Source of the DNA: Bondarzewia mesenterica
Taxonomy: Eukaryota; Basidiomycota; Agaricomycetes; Russulales; Bondarzewiaceae
Reading direction: 5' to 3'
Length of the DNA: 64,000 nucleotides
Assembly (NCBI GenBank): GCA_004802705.1
Contig: SGPL01000064.1
Coordinates: forward strand, 27,555-91,554
In this document: in pieces, positions 45,601-58,065 of the stretch
Numbering within the stretch: position 1 is the first letter of the stretch
How the letters are laid out: every line of letters starts with the position of its first letter
The notes under the pieces: generated by a model
The model's input: the letters and a program-made list of their open reading frames with translations, nothing else
Told to the model about the DNA's origin: nothing
Database searches by the model: none
Position numbers and translations under genes: made by a program

Positions 45601-47974
45601 AANAAGAAGAANAAGCACCCACCCCAAGCCTGATAAACTGGACAGCACTGGCGCAAAACCCGAGTCCCGCGATGCCAGCCAGCACGACGATGAACCGAAT
45701 AGAATCCCGATAGAACTTGAAGCCCATGGGCTTGGGAAACAGCATAGACCGTATCAGCGCGCCCTTAGTGGTATTGAAACCTGACGAGAATAAGACNTTA
45801 AAAGANCAATCGACACGATTGGCCGTGTTCATGCCCACCAGTTCTGACGACCATACCCAATGCCGGTCTNTCAACATCCCCAGCAACACCCACNCCTTTT
45901 CTTGCCCTGATGACCCGAGTCCCAGCATACANGAAGCTCTTTGTAGCATCACCGTCCACGTCCCTTGTCTCACGCCATCGNGCAAGGTCCTCNTCGTGGA
46001 CNGAAATCTTGCTCACCGGCACGGACTCACCCGTAAGCATNGACTCGTTCACGATGGCATCACCGGAAAGAAGGAAGAGGTCCGCAGGGAGGATAGACAG
46101 CGGNGGTTCGAGCAGGTTGANGATGTCGCCNACAACGAGNTCGGAGGAGTCACGCTCGAGCCCTNCAANANGATGTCAGNCCATGTTCTGNGGCGCAAAC
46201 GAGATCTTCACTCACAAAGCCCATCAACAAANACGCTTACNGGGCATGTGAATCGGGACATCTGNCNCATCCGAGNTATAGTCTGNGCAGCNCTTGGTCA
46301 AANGCATGTNTCAAANCNTGGANAGTNGNTCAAGNNACCTTCTTCGTTTCGACGAGNGTNGTNGCCACNCTCAAAGTTGAAATGAGCGCAATNCAGAANG
46401 CGTANTANTAATAATCGTCGAGNGACCATAANATAATGCTCGCAATTTGGAAAANATAGAACGGGTGAATGATCTATTCCCAATTCTTCGATTATTCCTC
46501 CACATTGGTCAGANTCTATGCGTGACATACCTCATCNATGAGCAGCGANANTGTNGATTTACCTTCGATATCNATGACATTAGGNCCAAGCAATGTGAGC
46601 CGCTGCGCGCGCACAGGCTCTTCTAATCCGTCCTTGACCGAGGAGACGCCTGTCCAGGATAAATCACGCCAGTCACTANGTANCCTTTCAGAAGCCGCNT
46701 CTACGGAACGAAAANAGTTCTACGCACTTTACCATGCTGAACAGTCCAGTCTTCGGGTCCAGCGCGAATCGCGCGAATCGGTANTCAACGATGAGCANTG
46801 TNTCCAACATTTCGCTTTCAACAGGACCACTTCCATTACCATTNACTTTCGGTGTAGGCGCNTTCGCNTCTGTCCCTANAGNTCCAGAGAAGACAGTTGA
46901 CGCAGGATACGNGTACTCCAGTCGTCGAACTGGAAAAAGTGCGATATCTCTATAGGCCGACTTGCGCACNCATGAACAGGATGTAATAACCAAACGGAAA
47001 TGAATGCGCCCACCTCAACCATGACAAATCCGTGGTGAAGGTCTTTGAAAGCTCGTTCTTGCGTGACCCACTGTAGCCATAATTTTGGGAACCAATGGCC
47101 CAGGAGACCTAGNATACCCACGCTGATGACGCAAATAGTCCGCCATACCCGCTGTCGCCATTGTATTATCTCGAAGCCGACAAACCTTACCGTCGCATCC
47201 TCGTCTGCGATGTAGATGGTCTGCCGACTTGGCGCTCCCGGTGGAGGAGGTTCCAGGGGTTCCAGGTCGATATCGATACGTGCTTCGTCGCCGAAGAACT
47301 GGTCTCCAGACAGCAAGGGCAGTGATGCGGAGTGGGAAGGTGAAGGGGGGTAGGAGCCATAGTCAAACTCGCTGGCGATTGGTGACGGGGTCCGCACAAT
47401 GTCTTCCTCTTCCTCTTCTTCATCCTCCTCACCAGAAGAATACCCCCACCGCTCGTCTCCTTCGTCTTCATCGCTCTCGACCGCAACAGACCCCGCATCC
47501 GACCGGCGGCCCCAGCGCCTAGAAGATGACACCGACGAGCGCTGGGACAGTGACGGCCGGTGATGGTGTTCTGACCTCCCTCTGTCACGGTTGAACAACT
47601 GCGCGATATTCTCAAACACATTACCCCTCGTCGGAGATGGCGACTTCCGGCCCCTCCGTGTGCCGGAGACGCTCCCCTCCTCGACTTCACCCTCCGTCCT
47701 GTAACTCACCCCGCTCCCTCTGCGCGACCGCGGCGGCAAAATGTCCTCACTCTGCTGTCGGCTGAGGGAGCGGTGATGGCTCATGCGCGACACGCTGCTC
47801 GGGTTCACGGAGTGACCTGGTCCGTCGAACATCGAGCCGACGCCATCATCATAAGCGAGGCTGTATTGGGGATTCCCGGCGCGCGCGACGGGAGTTGGAG
47901 ACTGCAGTGGATATGTCGATGGCGGACGCGCCTTCGGTGTAGTCGTAGTTAGATGGGCCAGCAATGTTAGACAT
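42655..47974 (-). CDS. YPK9: P5B-type ATPase (Ypk9/ATP13A2 type), vacuolar or lysosomal
   Basis: A multi-span P-type ATPase. A long cytosolic N-terminus rich in Ser/Arg and acidic runs precedes a domain with [17 protein letters not shown] sequence around 46720-46780. Core motifs are MLTGESVPV (about 46030), the phosphorylation site [14 protein letters not shown] (about 45350), [23 protein letters not shown] and [20 protein letters not shown] (about 43760), then the C-terminal membrane segments ending at 42655. P5B ATPases export polyamines or handle metals from vacuoles. The region 44176-46982 has scattered Ns and 45430-45600 is mostly N, which hides the fourth membrane segment with the P5B signature. 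The ATG at 47972-47974 is out of frame with the rest; a change near the GC repeat at 47878-47889 is the likely break, otherwise a later start is used. Confidence 0.85.
45430..45615. repeat. N-rich patch with AAG/GAA microsatellite
   Basis: Most bases from 45433 to 45590 are N. The readable right end is a run of AAG/GAA units with regular N positions up to 45613. On the coding strand this follows a GTGGGT donor after QFIRLG, so the microsatellite is probably intronic. It marks a poorly assembled region. Confidence 0.6.
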
Positions 47975-48568
47975 CGAGCCAGAGTTCCCCTTCCTTTTGA
48001 CAGAAATTTCTATCTGGAGAGAGGGATGATTGAGTTTGGTATCCTCGACAGGGGAATTAAGAAAGCTACTTGTATGATGAAGGGAAAGGCTGGCCTGAGC
48101 AGAAGTGGCCTGAAAAATTTTCAGACGGGCGAATCCCTCACAGGCTCACTGTAACAGTGTTAAACGAGTCACTCTACCCCCGCCGTTCCAGTACTAGCAC
48201 ACGAGTACGGGTCTTGATTTGTCGTGACTCCTCCGGAGGGATAGCTAATCTCCAAATATCAGCGCGTCCTAAAAGACCGCCCGCCAGTTAAGTGTTGTTT
48301 GCCAACGTGCAAATAGGTGCCCCCAGGCTTGTAGGCTATGGTGGATAGTAGGCTGCCAGTGGGGGCGTGAAGGGGAACTTTACGTTTCATTTGATCGAAT
48401 ATAGCAAACATTTCCTAAAGCGCTATGTAGTGCAAGGCTAAAAGCTTCCGTCCCTTGCTTTCCTAGTCTTTCCTCCGCCAGGCGTGTTCACTACGCACTC
48501 CTCATAAGTTACCCCCACTCACATTTCCTTCACCTCACAAAAATCATAAACGAAACACCCCCATCGCC
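47975..48568. promoter_or_regulatory. Bidirectional promoter between P5B ATPase and Rrp17 genes
   Basis: 594 bases between divergent starts. A CT-rich stretch precedes the Rrp17 ATG (48450-48560). No clear TATA box was identified. Confidence 0.45.
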
Positions 48569-49466
48569 ATGGCGTCAAATCTCGCCGTTCTTACCAAATC
48601 GCACCAGGTCGTCGCAGCGAAGCGCCGACAAAAGAAAGCGCAGGTCAAGGAGATCGCGTTCGACGAGGACGCGCGCAGGTGAGCACCGCCATCGCTAGTA
48701 TCACAGTACGATGACGCTCGTGCTTATGATTCAGAGAGTTCTTGACGGGGTTCCACAAGCGGAATCTGCAGAAGAAGGAAGAAAGTCGGAATAGAGCGAT
48801 CGCGAAGGAGAAGGCGGAGAGGTTAGAGGCGAGGAGGGAGGTGCGTGTTTTACCCTTATCCTGCGCAAATCATTTTGTATCTCACCTCGTATATATCCGC
48901 GCACAATTGTGCTGTTTCTGGGCTATAGCAAAGAAAAATGCTTGCCGAACAAGCCCGCGAAAATGCACAAAAAGTCGAAGAGGCTTACGGCAACATCACA
49001 GGTGAGTCTCTCATTTTTGACCCCATTCTCCCCAAAATCACTTTCATACATCTGATCTCCGTCGCTAGGTCCTACCGTGGGTGACAATGACGACGAGTGG
49101 GAGGGATTTGGCGGAGAAGAAGCCGCAGATTACGAGGACGAGGAACAACTAGCCACAGTGACAGTCGTGGAAGACTTCGACCCGAGCACCCTCCTCCACG
49201 GGGATCCCAGTCCCCCTCAACAATCTCCACACCCACACCCACACCCTCAAACTGGCTGCCCAGGCGCAAGGCCAATACACTCCGCGAGCGCGAAGGGGAA
49301 GGAGAAGGCGACGGGGCAGGAGATCAAGAGGCGGGTCCAGAAGAAAGTCAAGTACGGCACGAACGCGGGGCGCAAGGCCGATCGGATGAAGCAGCGGGCA
49401 AGAAAGGTGGAGAAAGCGGAGAGGGCCGGTGGAAAGTCTGCAAGGAAGAAGGGTAAGAAGCGGTAA
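48569..49466 (+). CDS. RRP17: Rrp17/NOL12-type nucleolar protein
   Basis: A ribosome-biogenesis protein; yeast Rrp17 is a 5'-3' exonuclease acting on pre-60S rRNA. It has four exons with introns at 48679-48734, 48841-48928 and 49002-49068. The signature IAFDEDARREFLTGFHKRNL is read across the first junction, followed by basic coiled sequence (KEKAERLEARREQRKML), then an acidic stretch (DNDDEWEGFGGEEAADYEDE), a His/Pro repeat and a strongly basic C-terminus (KGKKR) suited to nucleolar localisation. The stop is at 49464-49466. All junctions keep the frame. Confidence 0.85.
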
Positions 49467-49886
49467 TTCGCAGCCTTTCGTCGTCAATGATGCCTCGATG
49501 GACAAGTAGCTCTCGAGCTACTTCACTGCAGCAGTGGCCATGTGAGTGACACTTCTAGTGACTACAGTCTTTCGCCAGAGCATTGACGATTTGGTTAAAG
49601 GTCTTAGAACGTTGGTTTATAATTACCCGAGTAACTGAACACCACAAAGCACCGCGCCGCCAATTGGCAGTAATTACTGTCGCAATCGCATTGAGGGAGC
49701 TTGCCATCACCTCTCCGGAACAGCCTACTTAGAGCGATGTGATCCATTTATGAACCAAATCGTTCTTTCAATCCAGAAGATATTCACAACACGCAACATA
49801 TATTCATGACAAAGGCCGACAATTCATACAACATCCATGGGTCTACATATCAACGGCATATCAACGCAAAGTCCAGAACAAACAGC
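49467..49886. other. Convergent intergenic region
   Basis: 3' flanks of Rrp17 and polyubiquitin. Nothing else recognised. Confidence 0.5.
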
Positions 49887-51570
<1,684 letters not shown>

Positions 51571-51896
51571 TTAGCGACCACTCTTTGTGCGCCCGCCGGA
51601 CAGGACGACGAGAAAATCAGAGAGAGGGTAGAGGCTCACTGGAGATGGAGTTATTGAGGTTATCGAGGAGGGATGGTGGTGGTTAATGGGCAAGAGGCAG
51701 GGACGATGGCGAGACCCTTATCAAGGATTCGTACACGTAACGTCACGATGCTGTCCAAAGCAGTTTGGGCGGAGTTAGAACTTTTGCGTGGCGTAGCCGC
51801 TACTACTAGCGTACGTTGCATTGAAAGTTTGGTTGCAAGTAGGTTGCAAGTGCATTGGAATGTTTTGCTCGCCGAGTCTGCCACTTAACGGGCCTA

Positions 51897-51907
51897 TTTT
51901 TTTTTTT
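51897..51907. promoter_or_regulatory. Poly(dT) tract upstream of polyubiquitin
   Basis: Eleven T in a row about 350 bases upstream of the polyubiquitin ATG. Such tracts often keep fungal promoters free of nucleosomes; the role here is inferred. Confidence 0.35.
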
Positions 51908-52369
51908 AGTGTCACAGGGTACCAGCCCTTGCGAGCCTATAATTCATGCACCCTACATAACGAGTCTCTCGCTCAGTTGTTCATGCCCTAGTATCCCCGA
52001 CGAGTCTACGATCGTAACACTACAGTAATTAGTTATTGATCATTGAGTGGCTGTGTCCCGCTCACTATGTAGAGGCTGCCATTGAACGATTGATGCTGGA
52101 GAAGGAGAGCTGATCATACAGTGTCAAAATGCAAACGTACCGGGAAAGGGAGGCATGTTGCCTCAAAGCTACCTGTATCAACGACTTTACACGGAGCAAT
52201 CAACAGGCCGCCGAGTCAAGGACATCTAACACTGAAACTTAGGAATGTAAATGCATTCACCAAGGAGATGATAGAAACGGTGGTATATGGCAACCGATTG
52301 CTACACGACTCAGCACAGCATAGTTTACAATGACGGCCAAGCAGTCATCTACTCCTCGCCTCCACCCTC
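51908..52369. repeat. Intergenic with a repeat shared with 57830-58065
   Basis: Positions 52130-52345 are closely related to 57843-58055, both lying directly at the 3' end of a FunK1 gene. The shared block (beginning ATGCAAACGT) has no credible frame. It is part of the kinase duplication. Confidence 0.7.
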
Positions 52370-54748
52370 CTATTCTGCCGCTTTCTTTCCGTCGAGACCT
52401 AAGTCAGCCTCCAACAACATGATCGCACCTGTTAACCTGCTGTGCAACCATTCATGAGTATATCGCTCCGAAGTCGATGCCACTACCTTTCCCATTTCGA
52501 CTACGGTGAAACCTGGAACCAGGCGCTCACTAAGAGCCACTGTCCGAAAATTCGCACTATTCTTAAGCCCATTATAGGCCGATCGGAGAGGGCTGGACGT
52601 ATTGGAGAAAATGTGTCGCTGGAGCAGGTTATTGTGGATAAATCCGAATGGCACCCCAGATACCCTCGTGGACAGGATTTTGGCGATTGTCAGTTGACCA
52701 TAAGATTCCTCGAACAATTCCTTCAGCACCTGACGTTCTTTTGAAGAGGCTTCTTGAGAGAGCAGCTTTCGCATCGTACTGTATGCTAAAACCCAGACAA
52801 AGGATTCTACATCGTGCGCCTCGTTTTGCTTGGGCATATTCGTCGGTGACTCATTGAGGGCTGTCAACAGCTCGACAGCCATGAACTGAAGCGTTCCCTA
52901 TGTAACAAAATCACAATGTAAGCACAGAACCTGACGGACGATCAAGAACAGGAAATGACCGTCATCGCTGCTCCGCGCTGAGCGCTACTTGTCGTGAACT
53001 TGGTTTTGCGCCTTTCCATCAGCTCCAAACCGTCCCGAGAAGGTACAGTTTCCCTCGTAGTCGTAGAAGTGAAGATCTCTCCATGCACTCGAGCGAACTC
53101 AAGATCAGTCAGGAAGCCTTCATGTCCAGGTTCTGCATTGTCGGGATTCGCCGCCAACAAGATGTTACCGGCACTTATATCGCGATGAAGGATCCCTTGC
53201 TTCCAAAGAAACAGATGCCCTGATAGAGTGGTGAGCAATGAGCACGAGATACAAAGAAAGGTTGACGGGAAAGAGCTCACCCTCGAGCGCGGCACGCATG
53301 CCTTTGAAGAGCTCGAGATCGGAAGTGTACGTCCATAAGGGCCGTCCGACGGTTGCTATGATCAAACGATGCAGCACAGGCGTTTCGGCAAATGCATCCA
53401 CAGCATCTCCACGAAGGCTTCGCACAGTGATCACGGCATCCTCCCGCGGATCCCAACCTTGTTGCCTATGCACACGACTCACACGAAGNTCGGGACGCGA
53501 ATCCTTCACGTCTCCCCCTACCAAATATCTCGCCAACCCTCCACTCGTTCCCTTGACAGTCTGATANATGGCNGANTCGGGGTCGCGNTTGCTGCNGCGC
53601 CAGGCCGTCTTCANNATCATCTCCGTCNCAGACAGACCTGCNTCNGTATAAGCCTTCACTCGCCANATGANAGTGCCGCGNCCTAANAGGGACAANGAGC
53701 TCCACATCGGATGGCCAATCGTGCACCAACGCCGGCCGTCGTCGCCTANGGGATCGACGAGGAACGAGGGATAGAACTCATCGCCCGTNAATCCCGTCAG
53801 GCGTTCCGTAGTGGGTCGATCNAGCTCGCGNACGNTAGGNTCTTGGCCGAGTTCTACGGCCGTGAGCTCGCAAGCCAAGCTGCGAACAACACGGATGAAC
53901 TCTTCAGTATCGTCCCACATATCCTTCGGGGGAGAGAGGGTGACACCGGCNCGGTCNAAGATACCCACGCAAAAACCAGACCCATATATGAGAAGCCCGA
54001 CGGAGAAGAGGNCGAATGGGCGGGCTGACATGTGAAGGCGTGCATAGTCGGCTGCCTGAGCAACAATTTCGTGAACGGTCGTCGGCCTCGAGCCTTGTGG
54101 CCTCGGCCCTTGCTTNTGCGTCTGCTTGACCTCAACGAATGCATGCCTGTCTCGCCATTGTTTCGTGTCCCCNANTCCAGCTGTCACCACGGAAAAATCT
54201 GGGCTTACGGCTGGGAAGGCCAAAGTGTGCTCATCGGTCGACGTAAGATGGCCAGTCGAAGAGCGGAATTCACGCAATGGTCCAGTCACGTCGCCCGGAA
54301 CACCGAAATTTCGGATATAATCGAACAACACTGTCTGAAAGGCCATCAGACTCGAACAACGTGCAGACGTGGCCAAGGCATACCAAATAAGGGTACATAT
54401 CAGTCTCGACACCTCCCTTATGTCGGTTGGCCTTCTTTTCTAAATCTTTGAGAGCATCAACAGCATACTGAACAGAGGTGTCGGTGAGGAAGGAGTTGTA
54501 GCATTGCTTGACGAGATCATCGTCGACTTCGGCAGTCCTGAGACGCTCGCACACACGTTTGTCGTCGTAAACGATTTTGTTCGCAAGCTCGCCTCTGATG
54601 GCTCTGCGGACAGAATCGACATCCTGGCTGGACGACATGTTCTGCACAGCACCAATGCCAGATTTACGAGGAGATAAATGAGTAGGTGCAGTAGAAGCCA
54701 TGGTGAAGAAGGGATTCTGAGTCTTACCGAATGCATGTCGCTGCTCAT
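52370..54748 (-). CDS. Fungal-type protein kinase (FunK1 family), copy B
   Basis: Full-length paralogue of kinase A in opposite orientation. The first exon (MSSDMHS, ATG at 54746-54748) is again only 21 bases before a GTAAGA donor. The catalytic segments LHRDISAGNILLA and LTDLEFARVHGE and the C-terminal VELLTALNE and ESFVWVLAYS are present, with the stop at 52370-52372. The region 53489-54176 contains about 30 single Ns that leave some residues open, which suggests reads from the kinase copies were mixed during assembly. No stop or frame break was seen. Confidence 0.82.
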
Positions 54749-55378
54749 TTATATCCAGAGCTGGCGTCTACAACAGCAGATTCACGTGCAATACGATCGA
54801 TGTAATATGGTCCACAAAAGCTTTTTGAGTCGACCTGGGTGATGAAAATCAGCAATCGATTGAGAAGAACAGAATAAAGAATGGCTGGCTGAGGAGACAC
54901 GTGGAGGTCTCGTACTTTTGATGGGGTGGTTCCTGGTGGTTCTCCAATATCAATGGCAGAGAAGAACGCCACACAGAGATGGCTGATGGCTAAGTGATAC
55001 AGAACAAGGGCAGAACAAGGGCCTGGCGAGAACAATCGCCAGGTCGCAACTGGACAAAAGGATGGCCTGAGAAGCATGAGCCACAAAGCTTTTATGATCA
55101 CAAGAAGACAGAAAACCTCCCGCTATCGGTCAGACGGACGTGTTGCGTTCTGATTGCTGAAAAACAGAGGTGGTTATGAGATGTGCACAGTCGGCATAGG
55201 AGACAACAATTTCTGCGCAAACTCCAAGCTTTTCAAGAAGTTATCAAGGTGAAGCCGAGAGTAGTGGAATCATTGACCACAGCGTAATGTGACAGGCGTG
55301 TGACGTAACGCGTCAGACGGTCTGAACACGAACTTCGGCCACGACGACTCAACTACTAGATTCAAGTGCCAACATTCC
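54749..55378. promoter_or_regulatory. Duplicated divergent promoter region
   Basis: 630 bases between kinase B and the DEK/HIRIP3-like pseudogene, related to 35779-36412. It keeps a shared block with GAAAACCTCCCGC also found near kinase C (60800). Confidence 0.5.
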
Positions 55379-56150
55379 ATGTCCTCTCCGGACAGTGTAC
55401 GAGCTCGCCGCATAGCACGCGACGTGGTGCTCAATGCCAGAAAGAAGGGACCTGTCTCGTTTGTATTCTGCTGTCAGTGTCTGATTGCACCTTCGAAACT
55501 GAAAGTACCAAACGAACACCACTCAGTTCATGGCAAACTCACCTCTCCAGCGTTTCTTCAAGAGCTAGTGAATATTATGTCTCTTGAACCAGGAAGTCTG
55601 GATGACAAGGAGTACAGGATGATCATAAGAAAAGCTATTGACGAGGCTCAGGTATGTACATATCAATTCAGCAACGACTGTAAAGTGGCAATGTAAGAGC
55701 GCTTCTGCAAAAGGCTGTGGAATTACCTCAGGAAGGGACGGAGGTGAAGGATGACAGTTCCGCAGAGAAGAAATGGAGTCGCAAGAGTACAGAGTACAGA
55801 TGACAGTTAAGGTGCAAAGCGTCTACCCTCGAAACGGGACAGTGCAGATGGGGAGATTCTGTCAAGGAATTCAAAGACTGTTTTTTCAAGTCAAAAGCAT
55901 GCCCTCGTCAAATTCTTCCCCCGACATATTGTGATTTTCCATTCTGATGGCGATGAGGAAATGGCCCCTCCCTTCTCGAAGATGATGGAATTGGACATAA
56001 AAGAGGTTTGCAGTGTTGAAGTATCTCTTCCTTGCCCTTTGCGTTACTGACAATCAACTGATGTAGGTGGACGATGGAGAGAAACCAGCTCCTAGAGGCG
56101 AGACAACCAAAAGCCGCTCGGCACGGGCTTCACGCGAAGAGCCAGCAGCT
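55379..56150 (+). pseudogene. DEK/HIRIP3-like gene, decayed partial copy
   Basis: It starts MSSPDSVRARRIARDVVLNA and keeps NIMSLEPGSLDDKEYRMIIR and VELPQEGTEVKDD, matching the first exons of the gene at 33976-35778. Beyond WSRKSTEYR a TGA stop at about 55800 and small insertions break the frame. A later piece VDDGEKPAPRGETTKS still aligns, and similarity is then lost near 56150, so the 3' half including the HIRIP3-like block is missing. Confidence 0.75.
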
Positions 56151-58065
56151 TATAAGAACCCACAAATAACAGCGGTTGCCGCTCGCGTTGCACCCGATGG
56201 CTTGGACATTATCACGACTGTAGATTTCTCAGATGGGTATGGCCCTCTGACAGATTTGGCTGCGGCAAGTGCAGAGTGATGCAACAAATGAAGCCGTTGC
56301 TGAGATTCGAAGGACATCCGACGTTTGTGTCCGAGGTCGAGGCGGGCATCAGGAAAATCCAAGTGAGTCAGATATAAAATCCACGTACATGTCTCGATTG
56401 CAAAGACAATATCGTTCATCCTCGCAAACCGCGGACCTCTTGGAGCTCAGTTTCCTCAAGATGTACTGCGATAGTACCAAGTTCGAGGAATCGCGCTGCT
56501 GTCTTGGCCGACTTCACGAACATCACCTCACTTCGCCCAAGCTCCCCAGCATGTCGAACTCCAGATGCGCACACGGCCAATACATATCCGTCGTTGAGGT
56601 CGAGACAGACATGGGAGCGCGCGTGCACACTCGCGACGAATTCGACGCCGAACAACCGACTCTTGACTTGTAGGACCTGCTCTTCGACGAATCATTGGAT
56701 CCACCTTTCGAAGCGGCAAAGTAATCGCGATCCCCGATGGGCTCAAGTAGGCAAACCCGACAAGGGTTGATCCGTACCCTAGCAAACCTGCCTACAACGT
56801 GGGGTGTGCGCGGCGAATTCCTTCTTTTTCTGTGTAAAGTGCTCGAAGGCTATCCCGGATGTTCTGGGAAAGCCCGTTTGAACCCGCCGCAGGAAAAGTT
56901 GCACACGACGCTCGTGTGGGCGCTGCGAGAGTGGCAGACAGCCCAGGCGCCACCGGAAAGAACGAGGACGAGAATGAGGACACCAAGGGCCGGAAAGGTT
57001 CTCGCTACGTGGACATGAGTACGCCATTGTACCTTGACCAACCCGTTCAAGCCCCTGGCGACCCTCCATCTACCCCTCCTCCCTTCACAGAAAGATATCG
57101 AGCAGGCTTCAGGGGACATCCGGACGACGCGGACGATCCAGACATCGAAGCAGAGTTCTTGACATCGACTCCAAAATGCTGATAGCTAGTACACGGAGTG
57201 GCTGCATCCGCAACTGAGTGTCCCATCCGTAGAGCCTGCAGTGGACGTTGCTCCGGATCCGAGAAGCTGTTTTTCGCACACACAAAAACAAAAACAAAGC
57301 AGGCGAGTCACTTACTGTAATATGTTTGTTGGTACCACCACAGCCTCCACAGAAGACACACAATCTCGACCATCAAGTCGCGACGATCCTGGCTCTAGTT
57401 CAAGTTGGGGAACATACGCGTACAACAGTGAGTGTGAAGCTTTCTTCGCGCCCGCGTCGTTCAACGTGGGCACACTACCTGATCGATCAACATCAGCGTT
57501 CAATTTGAAAAGCGGATAGTGATAGGTATATACCTAGTGACATTACGACGATTCATTCGCCTTTTGCGTCGAGAGATGATGACTCACTATAGTAGATACC
57601 GTATACAAGTAAGATCTACAAATCCGCCTCCTCTAATCTCAAGCGTGGGACGCGACAAGGAAACAGTTCGGTCCCATCGCCTACTTAGATACGTATCGCG
57701 CATCAAGACTTGATGAGTGATCCCCCTCCTTCCCCCTCCCACCCAAAAAATACCAATTCTGACGGTGATGCTAACCTGGCACGACTCGCGGTAACTCACG
57801 TACTGTAGCATCGATACATACATATGCATGCTTGCCTTTGGAAATGCAAACGTTACCGGGAAAGGGAGGCATATTGCCTCAAAGCTACCTGTATCAACGA
57901 CTCTACACGGAGCAATCAACAGGCCGCCGAGTCGAGGACATTTTACATGGAAACTTAGGAATGTAAGTGCATTTACCAAGGAGGTGATAGAAACGGTAGG
58001 TATATGGCAACCGATTGCTCCACGACTCAGCACAGGATAGTTTACAATGACGGCCAAGCACTCAT
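56151..58065. other. Unassigned region with coding-like pieces
   Basis: Nearly 2 kb without a confident gene. Forward pieces look coding but cannot be joined: LLRFEGHPTFVSEVEAGIRK near 56290-56350 before a GTGAGT donor, GKVIAIPDGLK near 56720, and the frame 56859-57182 (YLDQPVQAPGDPPSTPPP, DDADDPDIEAEF). Stops lie between them. This may be a degraded gene. From 57843 the kinase-flank repeat begins. Confidence 0.3.

Larger units (their letters stand above)
52120..56150. repeat. Segmental duplication, copy B (inverted)
   Basis: Inverted counterpart of about 35000-38960: kinase B, a shared divergent promoter and the first exons of the DEK/HIRIP3-like gene. Similarity fades after about 56150. 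Confidence 0.75.
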
